Part shown: positions 7,909-17,078 of the stretch, piece after piece
Position numbering within the stretch: position 1 is the first letter of the stretch
Layout: each line of letters starts with the position of its first letter
Assembly: GCF_000412995.1 (NCBI RefSeq)
Contig: NZ_KE332512.1
Location: 760,919-824,918 of the forward strand
DNA: 64,000 nt
DNA from: Treponema vincentii F0403
GTDB taxonomy: Bacteria; Spirochaetota; Spirochaetia; Treponematales; Treponemataceae
Direction of reading: 5' to 3'
Program-made: the position numbers and the translations under genes
Notes under the pieces: generated by a model
Told to the model about the DNA's origin: nothing
What the model saw: only the letters and a program-made list of their open reading frames with translations
The model's database searches: none

Positions 7909-9176
7909 TAAGGCTTATACCACTTTGCAAGCCCTGCCGCTAAGGCATCGGCAGCTTGCTGAGGAGTCTCTTCTCCTTTCATAACCGCAATGACACCTTC
8001 ATTCATCAAAGTATAGCCGGAAGGCGACCCATTCATCAGCCTCGGCCATGTAAAGCGGACATCATGTCCTCGTCCCGTAAGAAGCGCATAGAGCTCGGCA
8101 CTTTGAGGACTTTCGACAGGAATAGCATCATTAAACATAGAGTAAAAACCGTTCGGCAGATACTTTGCGACAACGGCAACCCCTTCGGGCGTACAGAGCC
8201 ACGCTAAAAAATCCCGCGCCTCTTGCGTATGTTTTCCGTTTGCATTCATTGCAATTCCTACATCGACATGAAAGCAAATTTCAGACTGCTTGCCGGCAGG
8301 AGGAGGAAATGCGAAATTTCCCCAACGAAACGGTAAATCTTTAAAGCTGTCCAGCGTCCACGACCCGTCGGCATACATAGCCGCTTTACCGGTTGCAAAA
8401 AGCGTATTTGAATCGGCATACTTTAATAATTCAAAATTTTCAGGGCAATACGGCGCAATATCTTTCATCGCAGTAAACGCCGCAACCATATCTTCATCAT
8501 TAAAGGGACGCAGCCCGTCTTCGTACGCACACCGGCCGTTTTCTCCCCCGATAAAATTCGGTAATAAGCCCATCATAAAACATTCGTTAATATCCCATGC
8601 ATCGGCCAAACCGTTTGCAAACGGCGTATATCCGGCAGCTTTTAGATCTTTACAAGCAATTAAAAGTTCTTCCCAAGTAGTGGGTATGGCAATTCCCTGT
8701 CTACCGAAAATCTCTTTATTATAATAAATACTCTGTATAACGGCAGCGACGGGAACCGCAAAAGATTTTCCGTCGGCACCGCGCCATGCATCTTTGCTGC
8801 TTTCTGAAAAATTCTCCTGTAAATGAGGCAGGTTACTTATATCCGCAAAAAATCTTTTTTCATAGAGCTCCCTACCGGCCGCATAGGAGCGTGCAAATAT
8901 TAAATCCGGCCCTACTCCATTCTCCAGCTGCGTACGTAATTCCGCATTGTAATTGGGCGGGTTAATCGGCTTAAATTGAATAAGAACGCCGCTTAATTCT
9001 TCATATTCCGCAAGCAGATGAGTCCATGCTTCCAAATCGTCTGCACGCCATGAACCAAGCGTTAAAACAACTTTTTCAGTATCTTTTTTTACATTTCCGG
9101 CACATCCGATAGCGGCCACGGTTGCGCCCGCTATCACAACAAGAATCATTACTCTTGCGGTAATTCTTCTCCACAT
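7908..9176 (-). CDS. ABC-type sugar solute-binding lipoprotein
   Basis: A 422-residue extracytoplasmic binding protein of the family-1 (maltose/oligosaccharide) type. The signal peptide ends in a lipobox, AAIGC with Cys at residue 25, so it is lipid-anchored. The mature part shows LTLGSWRADDLEAWTHLLAEYEELSGV, GPDLIFARSYA, AVPVAAVIQSIYYNKEIF and IPTTWEELLIACKDLKAAGYTPF, all classic for this family. I placed the start at ATG 9176, 8 bases after GGAGGGG, rather than at an in-frame codon 51 bases upstream. No permease or ATPase genes are adjacent, so it must work with components encoded elsewhere. Confidence 0.9.
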   Translation of the reverse strand: MWRRITARVMILVVIAGATVAAIGCAGNVKKDTEKVVLTLGSWRADDLEAWTHLLAEYEELSGVLIQFKPINPPNYNAELRTQLENGVGPDLIFARSYAAGRELYEKRFFADISNLPHLQENFSESSKDAWRGADGKSFAVPVAAVIQSIYYNKEIFGRQGIAIPTTWEELLIACKDLKAAGYTPFANGLADAWDINECFMMGLLPNFIGGENGRCAYEDGLRPFNDEDMVAAFTAMKDIAPYCPENFELLKYADSNTLFATGKAAMYADGSWTLDSFKDLPFRWGNFAFPPPAGKQSEICFHVDVGIAMNANGKHTQEARDFLAWLCTPEGVAVVAKYLPNGFYSMFNDAIPVESPQSAELYALLTGRGHDVRFTWPRLMNGSPSGYTLMNEGVIAVMKGEETPQQAADALAAGLAKWYKP

Positions 9177-9297
9177 ATTTTCCCCTCCTAAATTATGGCG
9201 AATATAACCTCTTTTAAAACGTTGCATAAAACAGCGGCAGCGTATTTACATCTGTTAGTATAAATCAATCATCAGTGAATAAGATATGGAATACAAT

Positions 9298-9882
9298 TTA
9301 AAAATTAGCAAGAAAATAAATACCGAGAAAGATGGCAAGACGCGCTTTCTCCGGCGAAAGCTTAGGCTGTGCCGTAAGACACTCAAGGTAATACCAAAAA
9401 AGTCCGAAATCGGGATCAATACGGATGGCATATTCTAAAAACCCTCCGCCGTCAATTTGCCGTCCGAAAAGCAAGAGTACGACATCATGCAGGACACTGA
9501 GACATTCGGGCAGCAGCCCTGCATAATCTACCGGTTGTTCCGCCTGCTGCATAGATTCGCAAAAACAGCGCAGCCGGTATAGGACGTCCTCTTTTACATC
9601 TTCATCAGCCTTTTCAACCCACATTTTATCGACAAGCAGCCGTACGTTCTTTTCAAAGCTGCGGATAAGGCTGATTTGATAGTGCGGTGTAATAGGTTCC
9701 GTACCGGCAAATACCTGCTCAAAAGAACCGCCGGCATGGAAAGCCCTTGCAATAAGAAGCGCTTGTACGGCAAGCGCTTCGGCGTCCTCCGCTGCGAGGA
9801 ACGCCGGTAGATATTCAACCGCCGCCTTATGTATCTGTTCCGGCAATTGCATATCGGCATCGTTAAAAATAGATTGGTGCAT
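9298..9882 (-). CDS. Hypothetical protein, 194 aa
   Basis: A 194-residue, probably cytoplasmic, all-helical protein without signal peptide or clear membrane segment. It is leucine- and alanine-rich, with motifs such as YRLRCFCESMQQAEQ and LEYAIRIDPDFGLFWYYLECL; the latter resembles a single TPR-like helix pair. I do not recognise a family. It lies between the solute-binding protein gene and a structured repeat, with the same orientation as both neighbouring genes. Confidence 0.6.
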   Translation of the reverse strand: MHQSIFNDADMQLPEQIHKAAVEYLPAFLAAEDAEALAVQALLIARAFHAGGSFEQVFAGTEPITPHYQISLIRSFEKNVRLLVDKMWVEKADEDVKEDVLYRLRCFCESMQQAEQPVDYAGLLPECLSVLHDVVLLLFGRQIDGGGFLEYAIRIDPDFGLFWYYLECLTAQPKLSPEKARLAIFLGIYFLANF

Positions 9883-9925
9883 AGCTAAAAATGGTATTTA
9901 ATTTATTTTTTGTCAAGTAGTTACA

Positions 9926-10150
9926 GGGCAAACGCATCAGACATTTATTGAATATCCCGCAGAATCGATAGGCAGTTCAACCACAACCGCCATGGATGGC
10001 GGTGGTTTCAAGCAGCAGCGATGTTTTGTGATCAGCACAAAACTCGCCTTCAACTGATGTGCACGGATGTACATCAGTTGAAGATGGTTCAAATGGTCTC
10101 ACAGACTATCGATTCTGCGCTTTTTGTCTACCGGTCTGATGCGTTTACCC
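9926..10150 (+). repeat. Structured intergenic repeat, copy B (225 bp, complete)
   Basis: This fills most of the 309-base gap 9883-10191. GGGCAAACGCATCAGAC (9926-9942) pairs with 10134-10150 at 16 of 17 positions. Inside, GCAGAATCGATAG (9959-9971) pairs perfectly with 10106-10118. Within that second stem are three hairpins: 9986-10003, 10023-10043 (GTTTTGTG arms) and 10048-10083 (13-bp stem). Then comes the shared core GGTTCAAATGGTCTCACAG. The whole folds on paper as a multi-branched cross. The rest of the gap shows nothing else. Confidence 0.85.
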
Positions 10151-10191
10151 GAAACTCGTCGCAGATGCGTCGTATATTTTCAAAAGCTGTT

Positions 10192-12186
10192 CTACCGTAT
10201 ACTTCTCAGCAGCGACAAAAGCTGAGACATCTGCTGCCCCCGCGAATCGGCACCGTCGACGGTTTTTTCCGTTTTTCCGCCGGTTCGTGCGGGATCGGTA
10301 TAGATGAGCACCGCCATATCGCCTTTTGCCATTCTGTCATAGTAGCCCTTGCGGGTCAGCGTTCCTTCGGTTAGGTCTTCGGAAATGCGCCCTACCGTAA
10401 ACGTCCCGAGTACGTCTTTTTCGTTATATAAAAGCCCGATTCCTTCATTCGCGATGGTAAGCGTGCCGTTTTTGACGATTTCGACGGTATAATCGGTAAA
10501 ATCGCAATCGCCGGAACCGATATCGATAACAGCTTCGGCCTGAGAGCGCCCTACAATACTGCCAATAACCGGCATAGCTTGGTTAAACATACCGATAATG
10601 CGGCGGATAGCGTTGCCGAACCGGTCATTCCCCGACCGGTACACCGTTAAGGTTTCAGCCTTTGAACCGGTGCGCCCGACATACAGGTCAAGCGTAATCT
10701 GGATATCGCGCTCGTTTTCCTGCAGGTTGACAATACCGAAATAATCGTTTCCGGCGGTGCGCGCCTGCCTGAATGCTTCCATATATGAGCTTGGACTGTC
10801 CAGATGGGCGGAAATTGCAAACCGGCGGTTATAGGACAGGAGATCGTTCATCAGCGATGCCGTGAGCTTTTCCGCTTCGGGATGGAATACGTTAGCGGCA
10901 TTAACCTGATAAAAAAGCCCTACGGAAAGATGCGCCTTGTTCAAATACAGCGGATTGATATTCCAGCGGTTCCGCACCGAGTGGTCGAGCATCTTGCTAT
11001 ATGCTTCTACGGTGTCGTTAATCCGTGCGGTACTCTTTTCAATGGATTGAATAAATTCAAGCTGCTGCACGGCACGCTCGTAAAAGCCCTGCCGTATCAG
11101 AATATTGGAATATGCCTGCCGGCTATCCGTGTCATACGGATATACCTTGAGCGCCCGCCGGTATTCGTATAAAGCTTGATCGGTCATGTTACGATTTAAA
11201 AAAGCATCGCCCTTTACGCGGTGCGCATCGGCGAGTTCTTTCCGCTGCGTATCTTCAAACTCAAATGCTTGTACGGCAATATCCTCAAGCAGCGTGCGCA
11301 TCAGTTCGTTTTCGGGATCGACGGAAAGCCCGATTTGCGCAGCCTCAAACGCCTGTGTTTTTTCTGCAAGCTTCATTAAACAAAGCGCTTTTACGTACCA
11401 CGCATCGGCACGTTTGCGGTCGCCCGCAATGCGCAAATCGGCTACGGACATCGCCTCGCGGTAACGGCCGGAGCTGTACAGAAGCGAGCACAACAGAGCC
11501 CGCGCCCTGTCATAATTTTCATCGATTGTCAGTGCGGCACGGATACGGCCTTCCGCCTCAGTCAGGTTTCCCGCAAGGGCGGAAAGATACCCTGCAAAAT
11601 AATGCACCTGCGCATTATCCCCGTGATACTGCAGGGCGCGGCTAATATAGCTTTGGGCAGCCTGCATATTGCCCGTTTCGTGGCTCAGCAGCGCAAGAGA
11701 CAACAGCGCCTTGCGGTTTTCGCTCTGGCGGCGGAGCGCGGCAGCATACAGTTCCGAAGCGTTGGTTAATCGGCCGCCGGTTACCTCGATCTCCGCCATG
11801 CCGAAGCGGGCGTCAAGATTGTTCGGATAACGGTTTAAAATACCGGAAAAAATCTTTTGCGCTTCTTCGATACGCCCGATGCCGATAAGGATAAACGCAT
11901 AGAGGTTTTCTATATCGACATCCTGCGGAGAATACCGGCGGGCTCTTTCCGCATACACAATAGCCTGATCGTATTCACCCAGCGCGTAAAAACACTCGGC
12001 CAAGCCCCGATACACGGCATTATAGGCAGGGTTTTCTTTTAACGCTTGCTGATACAGTTCTATAGCGCCGTACCAATTTTCATGGTATTGCAGCTCCTTT
12101 CCCTCCTCAAAGAGTTGAATGGGCAAAGCACAGAGCGGCAGCGCAATACAGAGTAAAAACACAATAAACAGACTATTTTTACGCAT
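10192..12186 (-). CDS. Exported TPR-repeat protein
   Basis: A 664-residue protein with a signal peptide (MRKNSLFIVFLLCIALPLCALP) and no lipobox, so it is probably periplasmic. From about residue 30 to 390 it carries a run of tetratricopeptide repeats (EENWYGAIELYQQALKENPAYNAVYRGLAECFYALGEYDQAIVYAERARRYSPQ and similar). The C-terminal third is a separate domain with beta-rich segments (ITLDLYVGRTGSKAETLTVYRSGNDRF, VIDIGSGDCDFTDYTVEIVKNG). TPR proteins of this kind are protein-interaction scaffolds; the partner is unknown. Start ATG 12186 has AAAGGA upstream; a longer frame would run into corC. Confidence 0.82.
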   Translation of the reverse strand: MRKNSLFIVFLLCIALPLCALPIQLFEEGKELQYHENWYGAIELYQQALKENPAYNAVYRGLAECFYALGEYDQAIVYAERARRYSPQDVDIENLYAFILIGIGRIEEAQKIFSGILNRYPNNLDARFGMAEIEVTGGRLTNASELYAAALRRQSENRKALLSLALLSHETGNMQAAQSYISRALQYHGDNAQVHYFAGYLSALAGNLTEAEGRIRAALTIDENYDRARALLCSLLYSSGRYREAMSVADLRIAGDRKRADAWYVKALCLMKLAEKTQAFEAAQIGLSVDPENELMRTLLEDIAVQAFEFEDTQRKELADAHRVKGDAFLNRNMTDQALYEYRRALKVYPYDTDSRQAYSNILIRQGFYERAVQQLEFIQSIEKSTARINDTVEAYSKMLDHSVRNRWNINPLYLNKAHLSVGLFYQVNAANVFHPEAEKLTASLMNDLLSYNRRFAISAHLDSPSSYMEAFRQARTAGNDYFGIVNLQENERDIQITLDLYVGRTGSKAETLTVYRSGNDRFGNAIRRIIGMFNQAMPVIGSIVGRSQAEAVIDIGSGDCDFTDYTVEIVKNGTLTIANEGIGLLYNEKDVLGTFTVGRISEDLTEGTLTRKGYYDRMAKGDMAVLIYTDPARTGGKTEKTVDGADSRGQQMSQLLSLLRSIR

Positions 12187-12208
12187 ACTTGTTATCCTTT
12201 TTGTAATA

Positions 12209-12982
12209 TCAGAGCATTTCGCCATCTTTAACCGCAGCAATTTTTACGGTATTGATTTTATGCCCGTCCATATCTTGAACGATAAAATCAAAATTCTTCC
12301 AACGTACTTTTTCGTAACGCACTGGAATTTTTCCAAATAAGTCGAACACAAAACCGCCGAGCGTTTCAAATTCATCGGAAGGCAGATCGGTATGAAGACA
12401 CTCCGCTAAATCATCCATATCGACACGCGCATCGCAAAGCCACAGCCCGTCTCCGATGGAAGCGATATCTTCCCCTTCGTTATCGAATTCATCCTGAATA
12501 TCACCGACAATCTCTTCGATAATGTCTTCCATACAGACGATGCCCGAAATACCGCCGTACTCGTCGACTGCGATTGCAATATGTACATGGCGGCGCTTAA
12601 ATTCCCGTAAAAGACCGTCGATGCGCTTGGATTCGGGTACAAAAAACGGCTTTCTGATAATTTTTTCCAAATCGATCGGTTCGTTTTTTGCGAATGAATT
12701 GATTAAGTCCTTAACATACAAGATGCCCACTACGTTATCGATGGATTCGGCATAGACGGGGAACCGGGAATGTCCGCTTTCCGCAACCCGTTTAAGCAGC
12801 GCTTCCGTTTCCATATCCAGCGGAATAAAATCGACATCGATACGAGGTATCATCACTTCTTTTACCGACGTATCGGAGAGATCCACCACCCCGCGTATCA
12901 TATCTTCTTTTTCTTCATTGAGCGAATCCTGCAAAATTTCGGACACCACCCGCTTTTTTTTCAGTTTATCAAATATCCCCAT
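12209..12982 (-). CDS. CorC/TlyC-type CBS-domain protein
   Basis: A 257-residue soluble protein with two CBS domains (VKEVMIPRIDVDFIPLD...SRFPVYAESIDNVVGILYVKDL and KRRHVHIAIAVDEYGGISGIVCMEDIIEEIVGDI) and the C-terminal CorC_HlyC domain (LHTDLPSDEFETLGGFVFDLFGKIP). Relatives are called CorC, YbeX or hemolysin C (TlyC); the family is linked to magnesium/cobalt efflux or ribosome maintenance, and the 'hemolysin' label is historical. It follows ybeY with a 2-base gap, the usual phoH-ybeY-ybeX order. Confidence 0.9.
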   Translation of the reverse strand: MGIFDKLKKKRVVSEILQDSLNEEKEDMIRGVVDLSDTSVKEVMIPRIDVDFIPLDMETEALLKRVAESGHSRFPVYAESIDNVVGILYVKDLINSFAKNEPIDLEKIIRKPFFVPESKRIDGLLREFKRRHVHIAIAVDEYGGISGIVCMEDIIEEIVGDIQDEFDNEGEDIASIGDGLWLCDARVDMDDLAECLHTDLPSDEFETLGGFVFDLFGKIPVRYEKVRWKNFDFIVQDMDGHKINTVKIAAVKDGEML

Positions 12983-12984
12983 AC

Positions 12985-13446
12985 TTATTCCTGATAGATA
13001 ACCGTACCGCTATACGAACCGAGTATCTTTTCCTGTAATTGCAGCATTTCCTGCTGCGGGTCGTTATCACTGTGATCCATCCCGCTCAAGTGTAAAATAC
13101 CGTGTATCAGCAGCCGTTTTAATTCTTCATTCATTGTTACATTAAAAGTTTCGGCATTTGAGCGCAAACTATCGAGGCTGATTACAATATCTCCCGCATT
13201 AAAACGCAAGTTTCCGTCCTCATCATCGTATTCGTTGCCTTGCTCAAAAGAAAGCACATCGGTAGGAGAGTCGATATGCCGATAGGTTTTATTCAGCTCA
13301 TGGATAAACGCATCCTTGCAAAACACAACGGATAAATCCCAATTTGTGTGTTCAAGTTGTGTAAGCACTGCCTGTAAAAACGGCAAAACCGAAGCACCCC
13401 ATTTCGGCTCCGGTATATCCTGCCATGCAATCGCAATATTATTCAT
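12985..13446 (-). CDS. ybeY: rRNA maturation endoribonuclease YbeY
   Basis: A 153-residue metal-dependent RNase acting in 16S rRNA 3'-end maturation and ribosome quality control. The zinc motif HGILHLSGMDH has its three histidines at 115, 119 and 125, and the upstream LNKTYRHIDSPTDVLSFEQ...GDIVISLD is characteristic. It overlaps the pgpH-like gene by 8 bases and is followed at once by corC, matching the conserved phoH-ybeY-ybeX neighbourhood. Confidence 0.96.
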   Translation of the reverse strand: MNNIAIAWQDIPEPKWGASVLPFLQAVLTQLEHTNWDLSVVFCKDAFIHELNKTYRHIDSPTDVLSFEQGNEYDDEDGNLRFNAGDIVISLDSLRSNAETFNVTMNEELKRLLIHGILHLSGMDHSDNDPQQEMLQLQEKILGSYSGTVIYQE

Positions 13447-15988
13447 TCCGTTCTTCCTTGTTATCTTTTCCTTCCTGTTGATTTGGCGTAAGCGCCGCGG
13501 TTTGCTCCGGCGCAGCGGTTGAAGATTGCCCCGCTTCCGATGCAGATGTTTCAGGTGATTCCAAGCCGAGGTCTATCTCCAAATAATTTTTTACCCCGGG
13601 CGAAATACCTTTCATAACCGGAAATCCCTGCGGCACCAATTTTTTCTCCGATTCTTTTTCGGAAGCGGCTTCCGATTCTGCCGATTTTTCGTCGGCGGTC
13701 TTTTCGGCTGCCCCCTGTACCATGTTTTTTTCTCCCGCAGTTTTGCCCTCGCCTTCTTTTTCATCGGGGTCTTTCTGGTTCGGATACTTAATCCGGGAAT
13801 GATAATAACCGGCAAGCGTAGTAACAAACGATTCTTGAATAATGCGCAGTTCCCGCAATGTTAAATCGCAGTTATCCAGCTGTCCCGATTCCATCTTCCC
13901 CTTAACCAATTTTGCAATAAATTTTTCCAGCCGAGGAACCGACGGGTGGTCTAATGTCCGGCAGGCGGCTTCGCTTACGTCGGCAAGCATCACTACGGCG
14001 GCCTCTTTAGTGCGCGGCGGCTGCCCCGGATACGAAAAATCTTTGGGGCTTACATTGGGGTCGAGCTCTTTTGCCTTTGCATAAAAGTACTGCACCAAGG
14101 AATTACCGTGGTGCTGCCCGATAATATCGATAACTTCGCGGGGCAGCCGCATACTTTCCGCCTTTTCCACACCGATTTTAACGTGACTGCGGATAATAGC
14201 CGCCGAAAGCCGCGGATTTAAATCCAAATGCTTATTATACGAAGTCTGGTTTTCGACAAAGTATTCGCTGTTTGCCATTTTTCCGATATCGTGATAATAC
14301 GCGCCTACCCGCGCCAGAAGCGCATCCGCCCCGATTTCGCGGCAGGCTGCTTCCGCCAATGTCGCCACCATCATCGTATGGTTATAAGTACCGGAAGCGG
14401 TGAGCAGCATCTGCTTCATCGTCGGAGAGTTAAGATCGGAAAGCTCCATCAGGCGGAAGCAGGTCGGCGTATTCATCCTATCTTCCAAAATAGGTAAAAA
14501 CCCGAGCACAAAGATGCCACTGATAAAGCCGTTTATAACCGAGCCGAACAACACAAAAACAAAGTCGCCGTATGAATCGGGAAACATCGAACAAAGTACA
14601 AACGTAATAATCGGATGGATGACTGCAAGTTGGCATGCGGTTTTAATTAAATCCATCCGCCGGCCGGTCAAATTCGTTAAAGAGACAGCCGATAAACCGG
14701 AAAAGAGTGCAAAAAGCGCCGGTTCAAGTTTAAAACCGGTCGCAGTTAACACAATCAGCATAATCAAGAATACAATCCGTATTGCTATTCGTGTGGAAAT
14801 AAGCGTAGCAACCAGCATAGCCGTAAGCGCGGCGGGAATAAAAGGAATAATATCAAGTGCCTGTACGAGGGACAGCGCTTTTGCCGTAAAAAGGACAATA
14901 AGATATACAGCAAGAGAAATCATCAGTAAAAAAACCTTCCGGCTCTCTTGTAACCGCTCCCCTGTTGCCTGCAGTGAAAACATAAAAGCGCCGACTATAT
15001 AAAGGCACAAAATAAAGGCGGAAAGCCCCAAAAATTTACTCAGGTCAAGATAATTTCCCGCATCGGAATAGGCCTGCAGCTGACGGTAATTTTCCGTAGT
15101 AATAATAAATCCGCGTTTAATAATCTTTTGATTCTTTTGAATGGTTACGATAACCGGCTGAACCTGTTTAAGCGTTTCCTGCACCCGTACTTCGGTTTCT
15201 TTTTCGTCATAAATAATAGTCGGCTGCAAAAAAGGCCGGATAAGCGCGGCCGTTATTTCAGGATCGAGGCTTGTACTCAGCGATCGTATTGCATTTTTAA
15301 TATAGGCATCGAGATTTTCTTTTTTAATAACCGCGCTTGTCTGAATATTGATATACTCGCGGTTATTACCGTTCCGCGTCAATAACGTAATTTCACTCTG
15401 ATTAAACCCTTCCAGTCCTTTTTCGGGGAATTCCGCAATGCCGACGGCCATCAGCTGTTTAACGATTGTTTGAGCGGCGGATAATATACCGTTGAATTGT
15501 TTTTGCTGTTGCAAATTTTTTAAAACCTGCGTATTGAAAAAGCCCGGATATTGCTCCTGCATCCGCGCTTCAAAGATAGACGCAGTCTCATTGTGCAAAG
15601 CAAGCGTAAACGAAACGAACTCATCGTATTTTTTAAGCGTGTCGGACACCAGTTCAGTATCCTGCCTAAAAATCGGTGCTATTGTCTGAAGACGGGCAGC
15701 CTTTCTAATCTCCGTAGCGGCCTGATCCGTATAAGAAATAGCCCTATCTGCAACGACATCGCGTTCCGCTACCCTGCCTACGGCAAACTCATCAAGGTTT
15801 AAGTATGCAAGGCCGCCCCTGTCAAGCGTTGTGAACAGCATTGCTGCGATAACAACAAAAAAACTTAAAATAAACAGAATGGAAAAAACTTTTTCAGCCC
15901 TAAAACCGTCTTTAAGCTTACGGAAGAAACCCGCTATGGACGGCAATACGACTGATTTAATATATCCGGAATTGTTTTCGTCTTTCAT
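13439..15988 (-). CDS. 7TM-HD family protein, PgpH-like c-di-AMP phosphodiesterase
   Basis: An 849-residue inner-membrane protein: one N-terminal transmembrane helix (about residues 35-55), a 7TMR-HDED extracytoplasmic sensor (about 60-300), a seven-helix membrane region (about 305-490) and a cytoplasmic HD domain with YNHTMMVATLAEAA, VGAYYHDIGKM and IIRSHVKIGVEKAE. Family members such as Listeria PgpH hydrolyse c-di-AMP. The last 110 or so residues form a charged, low-complexity Glu/Lys/Ser/Ala tail that is unusual in length. It sits between phoH and ybeY, as in many bacteria. Confidence 0.9.
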   Translation of the reverse strand: MKDENNSGYIKSVVLPSIAGFFRKLKDGFRAEKVFSILFILSFFVVIAAMLFTTLDRGGLAYLNLDEFAVGRVAERDVVADRAISYTDQAATEIRKAARLQTIAPIFRQDTELVSDTLKKYDEFVSFTLALHNETASIFEARMQEQYPGFFNTQVLKNLQQQKQFNGILSAAQTIVKQLMAVGIAEFPEKGLEGFNQSEITLLTRNGNNREYINIQTSAVIKKENLDAYIKNAIRSLSTSLDPEITAALIRPFLQPTIIYDEKETEVRVQETLKQVQPVIVTIQKNQKIIKRGFIITTENYRQLQAYSDAGNYLDLSKFLGLSAFILCLYIVGAFMFSLQATGERLQESRKVFLLMISLAVYLIVLFTAKALSLVQALDIIPFIPAALTAMLVATLISTRIAIRIVFLIMLIVLTATGFKLEPALFALFSGLSAVSLTNLTGRRMDLIKTACQLAVIHPIITFVLCSMFPDSYGDFVFVLFGSVINGFISGIFVLGFLPILEDRMNTPTCFRLMELSDLNSPTMKQMLLTASGTYNHTMMVATLAEAACREIGADALLARVGAYYHDIGKMANSEYFVENQTSYNKHLDLNPRLSAAIIRSHVKIGVEKAESMRLPREVIDIIGQHHGNSLVQYFYAKAKELDPNVSPKDFSYPGQPPRTKEAAVVMLADVSEAACRTLDHPSVPRLEKFIAKLVKGKMESGQLDNCDLTLRELRIIQESFVTTLAGYYHSRIKYPNQKDPDEKEGEGKTAGEKNMVQGAAEKTADEKSAESEAASEKESEKKLVPQGFPVMKGISPGVKNYLEIDLGLESPETSASEAGQSSTAAPEQTAALTPNQQEGKDNKEERNE

Positions 15989-16042
15989 GTAATGACTCCG
16001 CTATACCCCGCAAGAGTTGATATATTTCTTAAAAAAACGGCG

Positions 16043-16981
16043 TTATTGTCTTTCATACGCATTAATGATCTTTTGTACCAATGAATGGCGGACTACCTCA
16101 TCCGCAGAAAATTCGACGGTTCCAATCCCGTCAATCATACGGATTAAAGAAACGGCATGAACAAGCCCCGATTCGGATCTTCCCCGGATATCCGATTGAG
16201 ACGGATCACCGGTAATAACCAGTTTTGAACCTTCGCCCATCCGCGTTAAAAACATCTTCATCTGTTCTTTCGTCGTATTCTGCGCCTCGTCTAAAATAAC
16301 AACGGCATTATGCAGTGTACGGCCGCGCATATACGCAAGCGGTGCAACCTCGATGACGTTTGACTCTTCCATACTGCGCAGCACATCTGCAGGAAGCAGC
16401 GTTTCCATAATATCGAACAGCGGTCGCAGGTACGGATTTATTTTCTGGACAAGGTCGCCGGGTAAAAAGCCGAGGCTTTCGCCGGCTTCCACCACCGGAC
16501 GGGTTAAAATAAGCTTACGCACCTTATGCGATAGCAGCAGTTTAAGTGCAAGCGCAACTGCAATATAGGTTTTTCCCGTACCGGCAGGCCCAAGCCCGAA
16601 CGTTATATCGTTTGCATAGATGGAATCGATCAGTGCGGCTTGCTTCCTATTCTTAGGATAAACCGATTTTATACCGCGCGGAATATGAATACACTGCGGA
16701 CAAAAAGCCCCCTCTTGCGGCGCACTATTGGCAATGCAGGAGGCAATAAAATCAGCTGAGCTTTCCGAGGTAATTTCGGGGCTTTCCAAAAGAGTGTCGA
16801 TGAGTTTTTGGAACCTTTGATAAACCGCTTGGTCGGAAGTTACTACCGTTACCTCGTTACCCCGACAGATGACGGGGACGCCCAAATAGGTTTCAAAAAC
16901 ATGTAAATTCTCATCATTTGCACCGCATAGAGAAGCCAGCACTGTCCGGTCTTCCAATACGATTGTATATGAGGTATCCAA
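16043..16981 (-). CDS. phoH: PhoH family ATPase
   Basis: A roughly 312-residue cytoplasmic P-loop ATPase of the PhoH/YbeZ type, which works with YbeY in RNA metabolism. Walker A is GLGPAGTGKT and Walker B VVILDEAQN, followed by TRMGEGSKLVITGDPSQSD, the hallmark of the family. The N-terminal 100 residues hold the usual KH-like region. The frame allows a GTG at 16987, but AAAGGAG would touch it, so the TTG at 16981 with a 5-base spacing is preferred. First gene of the phoH-pgpH-ybeY-corC set. Confidence 0.93.
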   Translation of the reverse strand: MDTSYTIVLEDRTVLASLCGANDENLHVFETYLGVPVICRGNEVTVVTSDQAVYQRFQKLIDTLLESPEITSESSADFIASCIANSAPQEGAFCPQCIHIPRGIKSVYPKNRKQAALIDSIYANDITFGLGPAGTGKTYIAVALALKLLLSHKVRKLILTRPVVEAGESLGFLPGDLVQKINPYLRPLFDIMETLLPADVLRSMEESNVIEVAPLAYMRGRTLHNAVVILDEAQNTTKEQMKMFLTRMGEGSKLVITGDPSQSDIRGRSESGLVHAVSLIRMIDGIGTVEFSADEVVRHSLVQKIINAYERQ

Positions 16982-17078
16982 AAACACTCCTTTACCGATA
17001 ACCGACTATGATAAAACAAGTCTACAATGAAGATAGGGGATAGTCAAGAGAACGGAAAAATCAGGAAGCACACGCTGA

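Noticed and set aside
10084-10102. GGTTCAAATGG in the repeat core looks like the T-arm of a tRNA
   Set aside because: No anticodon arm, acceptor stem of 7 bp or CCA-type end can be fitted around it in copies A, B or D. The core belongs to the repeat family.
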